A DNA stretch of 64,000 bases from an uncultured Dehalococcoidia bacterium (lineage in GTDB: Bacteria; Chloroflexota; Dehalococcoidia; Lucifugimonadales; CATQGZ01). Both the position numbers and the translations under genes were made by a program. The stretch is from NCBI GenBank assembly GCA_958295685.1, contig OY282365.1, positions 1,200,975 to 1,264,974 on the forward strand. Reading direction: 5' to 3'. The notes under the pieces were generated by a model, which was not told the DNA's origin, searched no databases, and saw only the letters and a program-made list of their open reading frames with translations. Position 1 is the first letter of the stretch. The number at the start of each line of letters is the position of its first letter. This document shows positions 1 through 7,981 of the stretch, piece by piece.

Positions 1-156
1 CGACACCTATGCGACACTTATGCGACACTTATGCGACACCTATGCGACACTTTGCGACACTTTTGCGACAGGCGCTTGGGGAGTCCTGCGGGCTGGTTGT
101 AGAGATGGCTGGCTGTGTCATGGGCATACTCTAGCACAGCGGTTCGGGGTCGTCAA
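1..156 (-). promoter_or_regulatory. Leader element copy 1 (cut by window edge)
   Basis: Read on the minus strand this has TTGACG (156-151), a 17-nt spacer, TAGAGT (133-128) preceded by TGC, then 6 nt and ATG at 121. The array follows at 1-70: seven units beginning TGTCGC at 10-11 nt spacing. The element runs off the left edge, so the gene it faces is not visible. Architecture and the first codons (MTQPAIS) match the copies at 32631, 42633 and 52255. Confidence 0.75.
29..121 (-). CDS. Short ORF of leader element copy 1, 30 aa
   Basis: The ATG lies 6 nt after a -10 hexamer, so it would be read from a leaderless mRNA. It begins MTQPAIS, as in the other family-A elements, and ends inside the TGTCGC array. 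Translation is inferred only from the conserved start. There is no homology to a known protein. Confidence 0.3.
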   Translation of the reverse strand: MTQPAISTTSPQDSPSACRKSVAKCRIGVA

Positions 157-277
157 GGGTTGTCTGAATCAGGATTCTCAGGATTGGGGACCAAATCCCC
201 CGCCTGATTGGCCGGGCGGCGTGATGGACGTCAGGCTGTGCCGGACTGATTGTCTGAGTCAGGACTCTCAGGATTGG
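157..277. repeat. Dispersed repeat module (CAGGATTCTCAGGATTGG / GGGGACCAAATCCCC)
   Basis: Two copies of a TGTCTGAATCAGGATTCTC-type sequence (about 160-187 and 250-277) flank a short hairpin, GGGGACC-AAA-TCCCC, and a CGGGCGGCGTGATGGACGTCA stretch shortened here to its core. The same modules recur at 52258-52345 and 52428-52525, and in reverse at 32609-32630. No gene is visible here. Confidence 0.6.
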
Positions 278-309
278 CGGCGGAGTCTGTCCCAGACAAC
301 CAAAGCGCC

Positions 310-573
310 TTGACATCGGCGAACCCATGTACTACGATTCTCACATGGAAAGGAAACCCATTCGTACTCATGCCGAACCACGTTCACCGAATCATCGCAG
401 GGGCGCCATTTGTGGACGCCCTCACCCCCGGGACCTGTCCCACAATTGTCCCGGAACTGTACCGGTTCCGTTCCACATCTGTTCCACAAATGCCCCACAT
501 TTGTACCACGAATTCGAACCCTCAGCTACGAGATGGGACAAAATGGAACAGTTTGGGACAGTTTCGGCGAAAA
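310..573 (+). promoter_or_regulatory. Leader element copy 2, upstream of thrS
   Basis: TTGACA (310-315), 17 nt, TACGAT (333-338), 6 nt, ATG (345). An array of roughly 11-nt units of the TGTCCCACAAT type spans 436-511. Then come the box CTCAGCTACGAGATGG (521-536) and inverted units TGGGACA at 534 and 554 with a variant at 544, ending in TTTCGGCGAAAA. Copies at 7661 and 26451 (minus) share the array, box and tail nearly base for base. It reads into thrS. Confidence 0.8.
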
Positions 574-662
574 TCACAGGCCGACGCCGTCAGACGATGC
601 CGCCCCTGAATCACACGCGCCGCCCATCCTCAATACCGGCTTGTGCTATGGTTTACCCATGA
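345..662 (+). CDS. Short ORF of leader element copy 2, 105 aa
   Basis: It starts at the ATG 6 nt after TACGAT. Its TGA (660-662) overlaps the thrS ATG at 659 as ATGA, which would allow translational coupling. Relative to the copy at 26416 it carries one extra A near codon 4, so the MPNHVH peptide of a RAYT-like transposase lies here in another frame. Composition is Pro/Arg/His-rich with no recognised domain. It may be only a by-product of an open repeat. Confidence 0.3.
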   Translation: MERKPIRTHAEPRSPNHRRGAICGRPHPRDLSHNCPGTVPVPFHICSTNAPHLYHEFEPSATRWDKMEQFGTVSAKITGRRRQTMPPLNHTRRPSSIPACAMVYP

Positions 663-2449
663 CACACCCGGACCCCTCTCCACCACGACGAAAGGGAAGA
701 CCCATGCCACCTGATCGAGACCCAGGCCTGGACGAGCTGAGAAAGCGCATCCGCCACTCCGCCGCCCACGTGATGGCCGACGTCGTAACGAGAACGTACC
801 CCGAAGCCAAACTCGCCATCGGACCGCCCACCGAGGACGGCTTCTACTATGACTTCCTCGTCCCACAGCCATTCAGCGACGACGACCTCGAAACCATCGA
901 GGCCTCGATGAAGGACGTCATCGCGCGAGACCTCTCGTTCGAGCTTCACACGTACGAGCGGGAAGAGGCCCTCGAACTCAACGCCGACGAGCCTCTGAAG
1001 ACCGAGATCATCCGGGAGATACCCGAGGGCGAGCAGATAACCACCTACAGCCACGGCGATTTCGAGGACCTCTGCGCGGGGCCTCACGTCGAGTCCACCG
1101 GCAGAATCCCGGCCTTCAAGCTGCTCAGCGTCGCAGGCGCCTACTGGAGAGGCGACGAGAAGCGCGGCATGCTCCAGAGGATATACGGCACGGCCTTCGA
1201 GTCGCGGCAGGCCCTCGACGACCACCTGAGGCGGCTCGAAGAGGCCCGAAAGCGCGACCACCGCGTCCTCGGACGCAGCCTCGACCTCTTCTCCATTCAC
1301 GACGAGACGGGACCCGGCCTGATCGTCTGGCATCCCAGAGGCTCTAGGATCAGGGAGATAATCGAAGACTACTGGAGAGCGCGGCACCGAAAGGCAGGGT
1401 ACGACCTCGTCTACACCCCCCACGTCGGACGCGCCGGCCTGTGGGAGACCAGCGGACACCTCGACTTCTACCGCGAGAACATGTATGCCCCCATGGACAT
1501 GGACGGCCAGGAGTACTACCTGAAGCCGATGAACTGCCCCTTCCACGTCATGTACTACCAGACCGCCCGGCGCAGCTACCGCGACCTCCCCATGCGGATC
1601 GGCGAACTCGGAACGGTCTACAGATACGAGCGCGGGGGCGTCGTCCAGGGCCTCCTCAGAGTAAGGGGCATGACTCAGGACGACGCGCACGTCTTCTGCA
1701 GGCCCGACCAGGTGAGGGACGAGATAAACGGCGTGCTCGACCTCACCTTCTCACTCCTGGGAGCGTTCGGGTTCGACGACTACGAGGTGATGCTCGCCAC
1801 CAAACCGGAGAAGGCCGTCGGCGAAGACGAGCGCTGGGACCTCGCCACCGAGTCGCTCCGCTCCACGCTCCAGGAGCGCGGCCTCGATTTCAGCGTGGAC
1901 GAGGGCGGAGGCGCCTTCTACGGCCCCAAGATCGACGTCCACGTCAGGGACGCGATAGGCAGGCCCTGGCAGATCACGACCGTCCAGTTCGACTTCAACC
2001 TCCCGGAGCGCTTCGACCTCGCCTACGTCGGCGAGGACGGAGCCCGGCACACGCCGTACATGGTCCACAGGGCGCTTCTGGGCTCCATGGAGCGCTTCAT
2101 GGGTGTGCTGATCGAGCACTACGGCGGCGCCTTCCCCACATGGCTGGCCCCGGTCCAGGCACAGGTCATACCGATCGCCGACAGGCACCACGAGTACGCC
2201 GACGGCGTCCGCGCGCGCCTCGAAGCCGCCGGAATCCGCGCCCACGTGGACGCCCGCAACGAGCGGATGAACGCCAGAATCAGAGACGCCCAGATCCAGA
2301 AGACCCCGTACATGCTGATCGTCGGCGACCGTGAGCTCGAAGCCGATGCCGCCGCCGTACGCCTGCGGTCCGGAGAGAACCTCGGGACCCTGCCTCTCTC
2401 CCAGGTCGTCGAGCGGATCAGCCGCGAAGCGGCGCCCCAGGAGGCCTAG
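659..2449 (+). CDS. thrS: Threonine--tRNA ligase lacking a TGS domain
   Basis: Charges tRNA-Thr with threonine in the cytosol. Domain order is an N2 editing domain with HSAAHVMA at the start, the class II catalytic core (motif 2 around YRYERGGVVQGLLRVRG and the zinc-binding CPFH region) and a C-terminal anticodon-binding domain. The usual N-terminal TGS domain of about 60 residues is absent, a known variant. Start 659 is chosen because TGC-TATGGT (644-652) lies 6 nt upstream and the upstream ORF overlaps it as ATGA. The bases around it also resemble the family-A leader start (MTHPDPS versus MTQPSLS). ATG 704, with AAAGGGA 6 nt upstream, is a good alternative and would remove 15 unconserved residues. 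Confidence 0.95.
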   Translation: MTHPDPSPPRRKGRPMPPDRDPGLDELRKRIRHSAAHVMADVVTRTYPEAKLAIGPPTEDGFYYDFLVPQPFSDDDLETIEASMKDVIARDLSFELHTYEREEALELNADEPLKTEIIREIPEGEQITTYSHGDFEDLCAGPHVESTGRIPAFKLLSVAGAYWRGDEKRGMLQRIYGTAFESRQALDDHLRRLEEARKRDHRVLGRSLDLFSIHDETGPGLIVWHPRGSRIREIIEDYWRARHRKAGYDLVYTPHVGRAGLWETSGHLDFYRENMYAPMDMDGQEYYLKPMNCPFHVMYYQTARRSYRDLPMRIGELGTVYRYERGGVVQGLLRVRGMTQDDAHVFCRPDQVRDEINGVLDLTFSLLGAFGFDDYEVMLATKPEKAVGEDERWDLATESLRSTLQERGLDFSVDEGGGAFYGPKIDVHVRDAIGRPWQITTVQFDFNLPERFDLAYVGEDGARHTPYMVHRALLGSMERFMGVLIEHYGGAFPTWLAPVQAQVIPIADRHHEYADGVRARLEAAGIRAHVDARNERMNARIRDAQIQKTPYMLIVGDRELEADAAAVRLRSGENLGTLPLSQVVERISREAAPQEA

Positions 2450-2461
2450 CCCGAACGAACG

Positions 2462-3358
2462 CTATACCGCGAAGAACAGTATCAGGCTGACGCTGATCAC
2501 AGACCCCGCCATGATGAAGGCCGCCCCCAGGTTCCGATCCACCGACAGCTCGTCAGACACCTTCACGCCCGGGAACAGCACCAGATCGACCACACGGCGC
2601 ACCACGAACAGCAGCACGAATCCGAGCGCGGCAAAGGTGAAGAACTCCGCAAGGCTCGCCTGCCAGTCCACGAACTCCCCAAACACCGCCTTGAAGACCA
2701 CCACCCCTATTGCGATCAGGTTGCCCCCCAGCGCCACGCCCACCGCCGCGTTGCCGCTCTCGATCTGCTCGTGGATGTCGTAAGGAGTGGTGAGGTCGTA
2801 GAAGAAGGCGTACAGCGCCAGCGTGAGGAAGCCCAGAACCCCGAACACGAGCGCGGTGAGAGGCCCTCCCTCCGGCCCGGAGACCGCCCCAGCCACCACC
2901 AGCCCGACGGCGACGTACACGCCGAGTTCCACCGCCCCGACGCCCGCGTTCTGATCGGTCACGATCTCCTTCTCAGTGCTGAACTTGTACAGCACCAGAC
3001 GGTCCACCAGCAGACGCGCCACGTTGAGCGCCACGATCCCGATGACCGAGTAGATCAGCACGCTCAGCGCGTCTCTCCAGTACTCTTCGGTGAACCCCAG
3101 CCCGTCCACGACGGCCGACGACCCGAACGGCTCGTAGAGCGCGCCCAGGAAGACGATTACCACGCCCAGGTAGTAGCCGGTTATGCTCAGCGCGAGCGCC
3201 ACGTTGTCCTTGTGGCTGATCTGCTCGCCGATCCTGTACGGCGTCACTAGGTCCTGGGCAATCCTGGCGGCAACGAGGATGACCACACCCATCCCGACGT
3301 ACAGGAGCCCGCGGGGAAACAGTTCCAGGGCATCTACGAATGCGTCACCCATTTGCAC
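2462..3358 (-). CDS. DUF350-family membrane protein (duplicated domain)
   Basis: A 298-residue, very hydrophobic protein with about eight membrane segments. The second half of each repeat carries the DUF350 signatures: DQNAGVGAVELGVYVAVGL near residue 135 and GNAAVGVALGGNLIAIG near 205, so the domain is present in tandem. The biochemical role of DUF350 is unknown. The family often neighbours DUF4178 proteins and polyamine-biosynthesis genes, and here DUF4178 is the next gene upstream (21-bp gap), with a carboxynorspermidine-decarboxylase-like gene divergent to it. Confidence 0.8.
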   Translation of the reverse strand: MQMGDAFVDALELFPRGLLYVGMGVVILVAARIAQDLVTPYRIGEQISHKDNVALALSITGYYLGVVIVFLGALYEPFGSSAVVDGLGFTEEYWRDALSVLIYSVIGIVALNVARLLVDRLVLYKFSTEKEIVTDQNAGVGAVELGVYVAVGLVVAGAVSGPEGGPLTALVFGVLGFLTLALYAFFYDLTTPYDIHEQIESGNAAVGVALGGNLIAIGVVVFKAVFGEFVDWQASLAEFFTFAALGFVLLFVVRRVVDLVLFPGVKVSDELSVDRNLGAAFIMAGSVISVSLILFFAV

Positions 3359-3379
3359 AGACTCCTTGCTCTGATCCGA

Positions 3380-3946
3380 TCACTTCTTGTATACGCTGAC
3401 GATCTCCGGAGCCACCACCACCGGACTGTAGACTTCGAAGGGCGTCCCTTCCGACTTGACCACCGACATCAGCTTCTCCCCGCCGCCGCCGGCGAACTCC
3501 CATATGTAGAAGCCGTCCCCCTCGCCTCCGTCACCGGTGAGGGAGTGAGCCTCGTAACTGTTGCGGTACTCGAACCGGTCGCCGTCATGCACGAAGCCGT
3601 TGTCGAGCGAGTGCTCCCTGTCCATACGGACGAGCTCGTCATACGTCAGCCCGACACTCTCGATCCCGCGCGCCGAGCCCTGGTCGGTTACGGTGATGAA
3701 CAACCCGTCGTCCTCCGACCACTCGATGGCCGCCCTGCGGTCTCCGTCCACCCCTATCAGTTCGTGCCAGAACCCGGACGGCCCCGAATACCTCCCCGCG
3801 CTCTCGATCAGAAAGTAGGCGTCCTCATAGGTCGGCGAGAACCCGGTGATCACCACCACGTCCCCCGGACCGGCCGACCTGATGCTCTCGTCCGACGGCT
3901 CGCCCTCGGGCATCCTCTTGCGCCTGCCGAACAGCCTGCCGAACAA
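3380..3946 (-). CDS. DUF4178-like protein
   Basis: A 188-residue soluble protein. After a basic N-terminus (MFGRLFGRRKR) a beta-rich domain begins with GPGDVVVITG. Features such as the WHELIGVDGDRRAAIEWSEDDG region and the closing YIWEFAGGGGEKLMSVV fit DUF4178, a family of unknown function. It lies directly upstream of the DUF350 gene on the same strand, so the two probably form one transcript. The assignment rests on pattern recognition and context. Confidence 0.65.
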   Translation of the reverse strand: MFGRLFGRRKRMPEGEPSDESIRSAGPGDVVVITGFSPTYEDAYFLIESAGRYSGPSGFWHELIGVDGDRRAAIEWSEDDGLFITVTDQGSARGIESVGLTYDELVRMDREHSLDNGFVHDGDRFEYRNSYEAHSLTGDGGEGDGFYIWEFAGGGGEKLMSVVKSEGTPFEVYSPVVVAPEIVSVYKK

Positions 3947-4017
3947 TTCACGCTCCTCGCTGCAACCGGCCGTATTCTACGTTCGGGCCGTCTCAGCGGT
4001 CAATTCCGGCGTTATGC

Positions 4018-4023
4018 TAGAAT
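4018..4023 (+). promoter_or_regulatory. Extended -10 box of nspC
   Basis: TGC-TAGAAT (4015-4023) lies 14 nt before the nspC ATG. No convincing -35 is seen 17 nt upstream. The TGC extension recurs before several genes in this window. It predicts a leader of about 8 nt. Confidence 0.4.
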
Positions 4024-4037
4024 CCGAGCCATCTGCG

Positions 4038-5246
4038 ATGTCGCACTCCAAGACGCAAACGACCTCCGACGCGGCCTCCCTGCTCGCTCTCAGCAGCGAA
4101 ATCGAGACGCCCGCATTCGTCTACGACGAGGCGGGCATCGACCGGCTTCTCGACTCGGTCGAGCCGATCAGGCGCTCCACCGGCTGCCGGATGCTGTTCT
4201 CGCTCAAGGCCTTCTCGTTCGTCGACGCGCTGGACGTGATGGCGCCGCGCCTCGATGGCTTCGCGGCGAGCTCGCTCTTCGAGGCCAGGCTGGCGCGCGA
4301 GGTCCCGGTCGGTGGGATGGAGGTCCACCTGACGACCCCCGGCCTCAGACCGGACGAGGTGGACGACCTCGCGTCTCTGTGCGACTACGTCTCCTTCAAT
4401 TCGATTGGACAGCTACGTGAGTACGGGAGGCGCATGACGCCCTACGCGAACATTGGGCTGCGTGTAAACCCGCAGGTCTCGTTCGTCGAAGACGTCCGGT
4501 ACGACCCATGCCGGCCTCACTCGAAGCTGGGCGTGCCGCTGAACCACCTGACGGAGGCGGTCGCCGCCGATAGCGCCCTGCTCGCAGGCGTCGAGGGCAT
4601 TCACGTGCATTCCAACTGCGATTCGACCGACCTCTCCCAGGCCCTCGCAACGGTCCGACGCATCGACGAGATCCTGGGCCCAGTCCTCTCGGGACTGGAC
4701 TGGATCAACCTCGGCGGAGGGTATCTATTTGACGAGGCGGACAGCCTGGAGCCGATGATCGAGGCCGTCCAGGCGCTCGAGTCGAGGCGCGGGCTCCGGG
4801 TCTACGCCGAACCGGGGGCCTCGCTGATCAGGGGCGCAGGGTTCATCGTCTCGTCCGTCCTCGACGTCCTCCCTGACGAGGGCGTCCGAACTGCCGTCCT
4901 CGACACGACTGTGAATCACATGCCTGAGGCGCTGGAGTACGGCTGGGAACCGGACGTCGCCGATCACGCTGACGAGGGAGCGTTCGAATACATCCTGGCC
5001 GGGAGCACCTGCCTGGCCGGAGACCTCTTCGGCGTCTACCGGTTCGACGAGCCGCTCGAGACCGGGTCGCGGGTGGTTTTCGACCACGCGGGCGCGTATA
5101 CGCTGTCGAAGGCCCATGCGTTCAACGGCGTGGGCCTGCCGTCGGTCTATGCTCTGGACAGGTCGGGCGCGCTTACGCTCAAGAAGAGATTCACCTACGG
5201 CGAATACGCCGAGAGGTGGGGAGCCGGGATAGGTGTACCTGGCTGA
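4038..5246 (+). CDS. nspC: Carboxynorspermidine/carboxyspermidine decarboxylase-like protein (NspC)
   Basis: A PLP-dependent fold-III decarboxylase predicted to make norspermidine or spermidine from its carboxy precursor. Visible features are the PLP lysine in FSLKAFSF near residue 60, the glycine loop GGGYLF, AEPGA, and the C-terminal NspC signatures CLAGDLFGVYRF, AGAYTLSKAHAFNG and FTYGEYAERWG. Its 402 residues fit the family. ATG 4038 places the start about 20 residues before the barrel; ATG 4014 overlaps the -10 box and is unlikely. The 3' end overlaps the next gene by 14 bp. Context with DUF350/DUF4178 supports a polyamine role. Confidence 0.82.
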   Translation: MSHSKTQTTSDAASLLALSSEIETPAFVYDEAGIDRLLDSVEPIRRSTGCRMLFSLKAFSFVDALDVMAPRLDGFAASSLFEARLAREVPVGGMEVHLTTPGLRPDEVDDLASLCDYVSFNSIGQLREYGRRMTPYANIGLRVNPQVSFVEDVRYDPCRPHSKLGVPLNHLTEAVAADSALLAGVEGIHVHSNCDSTDLSQALATVRRIDEILGPVLSGLDWINLGGGYLFDEADSLEPMIEAVQALESRRGLRVYAEPGASLIRGAGFIVSSVLDVLPDEGVRTAVLDTTVNHMPEALEYGWEPDVADHADEGAFEYILAGSTCLAGDLFGVYRFDEPLETGSRVVFDHAGAYTLSKAHAFNGVGLPSVYALDRSGALTLKKRFTYGEYAERWGAGIGVPG

Positions 5247-6579
5247 GCGGGAGGTAGAGGTCACCGCCGCGCCGCCCGGCGGCGGGGGTATCCTGCGCCA
5301 CGTTTCGCAGGCCGTCGCCCGTGTCCTGGATGCAGGCGAGACCCCTGTCAGATTCGTGGTCTCGGAATCGGACGAGAGCCGCCGCCGGTGCGAGGTCGGG
5401 GTCATGGCGGGAGGAGGCGAACACGGCGCCCGAGACTCGATCTTCAGGTTCGAGCGCCGCCGCGTGCGGAACACGGCTCGCTTCAACGCGGCGCTGGTAG
5501 TGCCGACCGGTATCGGCGCCGAGATCGGCGGACACGCCGGCGACGCGGCCCCGGTCGCCACGCTGCTGGCCTCGGCCGCCGACACGCTGATCACCCATCC
5601 GAACGTGGTGAACGCCTCCGACGTGATCGACCTGCCCCACAACGCGCTATACGTTGAGGGGAGCGTGCTGTCGAGGCTGATGATGGGCACGGTCGGCCTG
5701 CAGACGGTCAGGAACAATCGCGTCGTGGTCGTGATCGACTCACACCCCGACGACCTGTTCGTCCACGCCGCGGTCAACGCCGTCAGCGCGGCCAGAGCGT
5801 CTTACGGGCTGTCGTGCGGAGAGGTGATCAGACTCGACCCCCGCCTGGTGATGGACTCCAGGTTCACGTCGACGGGGCGCGCGACCGGCCGCGTAGACGG
5901 CCTCGACGCGCTGCTGGGCGTTCTGGACGAAAGGCGGGACACCTACGACGCCGTCGCGCTTTCGTCCGTGATCGACGTGCCGGCCGGCTATCACACCGAA
6001 TACTTCGAGCAGGCGGGGGAGATGGTCAACCCCTGGGGCGGCGTCGAGGCCCTGCTCACACACGCGCTCTCGTCCATCCTCAACGTCCCCTCCGCGCACT
6101 CGCCGATGATGGAGTCCCAGGAGATCGCCAACATGGACCCGGGAGTCGTCGACCCGCGGATGGCCGCCGAGGCCGTCTCGCTGACCTTCCTCCAGTGCAT
6201 TCTCAAGGGGCTTCAGAGGAGTCCGAGGATCGTGACCGACCCCGGCGCCATGGCGCACCACTCGGTCTTGACAGCCAGCGACATCTCGTGTCTGGTGATA
6301 CCAGACGGCTGTATCGGACTCCCGACTCTGGCCGCGCTCGAACAGGGCATCACTGTGATAGCGGTCCGCGAGAACACGAACCTGATGCGAAACGACCTGT
6401 CGTCGCTGCCGTGGTCGCCGGGTCAGCTGTACACGGTCGACAACTACTGGGAGGCCGCGGGGGTAATGTCTGCCCTCAGCGCGGGAATCGATCCGGACGC
6501 GGTGCGCCGCCCGATCTCGCCCACGAAGGTGGACAGCTACACGTACCCCGCCGCGGCTGAGCGGCTGCTGCCCTTCTGA
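5233..6579 (+). CDS. DUF3326 family protein
   Basis: A 448-residue soluble protein starting at GTG 5233 inside the end of nspC, so it is probably translated from the same mRNA. The sequence matches DUF3326 in pattern: LVVPTGIGAEIGGHAGDA near residue 90, THPNVVNASD near 120, MVNPWGGVEALLTH near 265 and the C-terminal CIGLPTLAALEQGI. The family is common in cyanobacteria and its function is unknown. No catalytic motif can be named. The tight overlap with nspC is the only clue to a role. Confidence 0.75.
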   Translation: MYLAEREVEVTAAPPGGGGILRHVSQAVARVLDAGETPVRFVVSESDESRRRCEVGVMAGGGEHGARDSIFRFERRRVRNTARFNAALVVPTGIGAEIGGHAGDAAPVATLLASAADTLITHPNVVNASDVIDLPHNALYVEGSVLSRLMMGTVGLQTVRNNRVVVVIDSHPDDLFVHAAVNAVSAARASYGLSCGEVIRLDPRLVMDSRFTSTGRATGRVDGLDALLGVLDERRDTYDAVALSSVIDVPAGYHTEYFEQAGEMVNPWGGVEALLTHALSSILNVPSAHSPMMESQEIANMDPGVVDPRMAAEAVSLTFLQCILKGLQRSPRIVTDPGAMAHHSVLTASDISCLVIPDGCIGLPTLAALEQGITVIAVRENTNLMRNDLSSLPWSPGQLYTVDNYWEAAGVMSALSAGIDPDAVRRPISPTKVDSYTYPAAAERLLPF

Positions 6580-6643
6580 CCACGTCGACCGCGTCCAAGC
6601 CAACCATACGCGCCGCCCACTTCCAAAAAGGAGCAGAAAGAAA

Positions 6644-7573
6644 ATGTACAGTCGCGTGATAATGCCGCTGGACGGATCGAAGCTGGCTGAGCACATCCTG
6701 CCCCACGTCAGCACGTTGGCAGGCGGACTTCGGATGCCCGTCGACATTGTGAGGGTGGTCGAACCCGTCGAGTACATAGCCACGGACCCGGACAGCTATC
6801 CGAAATGGGACGCTGAGCTGGAGGCTATGCTTACCAACGTAAGCACCCAGGCAGGGGAGTATGTCAACCACGTGGCCAAGGCGCTGAAGGACGTTGTGCC
6901 CGAAGTGAACCAGATATTCGATACCACGGACCCGGTTGGGCACATAGTCAGTCAGGCCAACCGCTACCCCGACGCGCTCATCGCCATGGCTACCCACGGC
7001 CGGGCGGGTATTCGCAAGTGGGTCATGGGGAGCATAACCGAGAAGGTGATGCGCAGTGTCCTGAACCCAATGTTGATCGTCCGGCCCAAGGAACCGAACG
7101 CAGAGCCGAGCGAGGTGAAGCTGGATAACGTCGTGGTGCCTCTGGACGGCTCCGACCTGGCCGAGCAATCCCTCCCTGGCGCGGTAGCCCTGGCCAAGGC
7201 ATTCGGGCTGGGAATGGTCCTGATCAGAGTGGCCTCCAGCGGAGTGGAGACGCTCTCCATGGTCGAGTATCCGGCGGTCGTCTACCAGGACCTGACGAGA
7301 GGCATCCAGGAAGACACCGAGCAATACCTGGCGGCCGTCGAGGAACGACTGGAAGCGGAAGGTGTAACGGACGTGGAGAAGGTGGTGGGCACGGGGTACG
7401 TGCCGACGGCCATCGTGGAGACGGCTCAGCAGAAAGAGAACTCGATCATAGCGATGACCACACACGGCCGGACCGGTTTGGGAAGCTGGCTCATAGGCAG
7501 CGTGGCCGACAAAGTGGTGCGCGAAAGCGGTATCCCCGTCCTGCTGACCAGGTTTGCCGAAGACTCGGCCTGA
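6644..7573 (+). CDS. Tandem universal stress protein (two UspA domains)
   Basis: A 309-residue cytosolic protein with two UspA domains of about 150 residues. Each ends in the ATP-binding pattern G-x2-G-x9-G-S: GIRKWVMGSITEKV near residue 125 and GLGSWLIGSVADKV near 282, each followed by a P-[MV]-L segment. Both domains open with the usual V-x-P-L-D-G-S strand. A clear ribosome site (AAGGAG about 10 nt upstream) precedes ATG. It stands alone between nspC-DUF3326 and a repeat island. Confidence 0.92.
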   Translation: MYSRVIMPLDGSKLAEHILPHVSTLAGGLRMPVDIVRVVEPVEYIATDPDSYPKWDAELEAMLTNVSTQAGEYVNHVAKALKDVVPEVNQIFDTTDPVGHIVSQANRYPDALIAMATHGRAGIRKWVMGSITEKVMRSVLNPMLIVRPKEPNAEPSEVKLDNVVVPLDGSDLAEQSLPGAVALAKAFGLGMVLIRVASSGVETLSMVEYPAVVYQDLTRGIQEDTEQYLAAVEERLEAEGVTDVEKVVGTGYVPTAIVETAQQKENSIIAMTTHGRTGLGSWLIGSVADKVVRESGIPVLLTRFAEDSA

Positions 7574-7623
7574 TCCCGGAAAGGAGAATCTCCCTCCGAT
7601 TTGGCCGGTGTGTCCGCGGCTGA

Positions 7624-7660
7624 AACTGTTCAGACTCTGTGAGGTCCGCAGGGTTCTCCC
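7624..7660. repeat. Short dispersed repeat (GTTCAGACTCTGTGAGGTCCG)
   Basis: The core CTGTTCAGACTCTGTGAGGTCC here recurs at about 32430-32460 and, inverted, at about 26531-26552 and 42750-42772, with a degenerate copy near 53756. It directly abuts leader element copy 3. Confidence 0.55.
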
Positions 7661-7873
7661 TTGACAACGGCGAACTCCCGTACTACACTATCCACATGGA
7701 AGCAGCCACCCCAGCAGCAGCAGCCCTGAAGACCTGTCCCACAATTGTCCCAAAACTGCTCCGGTTCCGTTCCGGTTCTGTTCCACAAGTGCCCCACATT
7801 TGTACCACGAAATCGAACCCTCAGCTACGAGATGGGACAAAATGGAACAGTTTGGGACAGTTTCGGCGAAAAG
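7661..7873 (+). promoter_or_regulatory. Leader element copy 3, upstream of the Zn-dehydrogenase
   Basis: TTGACA (7661-7666), 17 nt, TACACT (7684-7689), 6 nt, ATG (7696). The TGTCCCACAAT-type array runs 7735-7810, the CAGCTACGA box is at 7822-7830, and inverted TGGGACA units follow, ending TTTCGGCGAAAA. The segment holding the transposase peptide in copies 2 and 4 is replaced by a short Ala-rich stretch. Confidence 0.78.
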
Positions 7874-7941
7874 ACCTCATGAAGTCCGAACAGTTACCTG
7901 CGGCTCGGCCCGGTTGCCCGAACACCGTGCTCAAGATATAA
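7696..7941 (+). CDS. Short ORF of leader element copy 3, 81 aa
   Basis: It begins at the leaderless-type ATG (MEAATPA) and ends 40 nt before the dehydrogenase gene. A different frame through the same repeat ends at 7985 as ATGA with the dehydrogenase ATG. No domain is recognised and coding status is uncertain. Confidence 0.25.
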   Translation: MEAATPAAAALKTCPTIVPKLLRFRSGSVPQVPHICTTKSNPQLRDGTKWNSLGQFRRKDLMKSEQLPAARPGCPNTVLKI

Positions 7942-7942
7942 T
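7914..7942 (+). promoter_or_regulatory. Promoter of the Zn-dehydrogenase
   Basis: TTGCCC (7914-7919), a 17-nt spacer and a perfect TATAAT (7937-7942) lie 39 nt before ATG 7982. The gene therefore has its own promoter in addition to the one in leader element 3. Confidence 0.6.
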
Positions 7943-7981
7943 CATGCCAACCTGGGGAAGCCCACGAAAGGATGTGCGCCG

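Noticed and set aside
410-658. N-terminal extension of thrS from an upstream ATG
   Set aside because: The open frame runs through repeat sequence with no stops, and the encoded peptide is not part of any ThrRS. The same open frame precedes glyS, so it is a property of the repeat.
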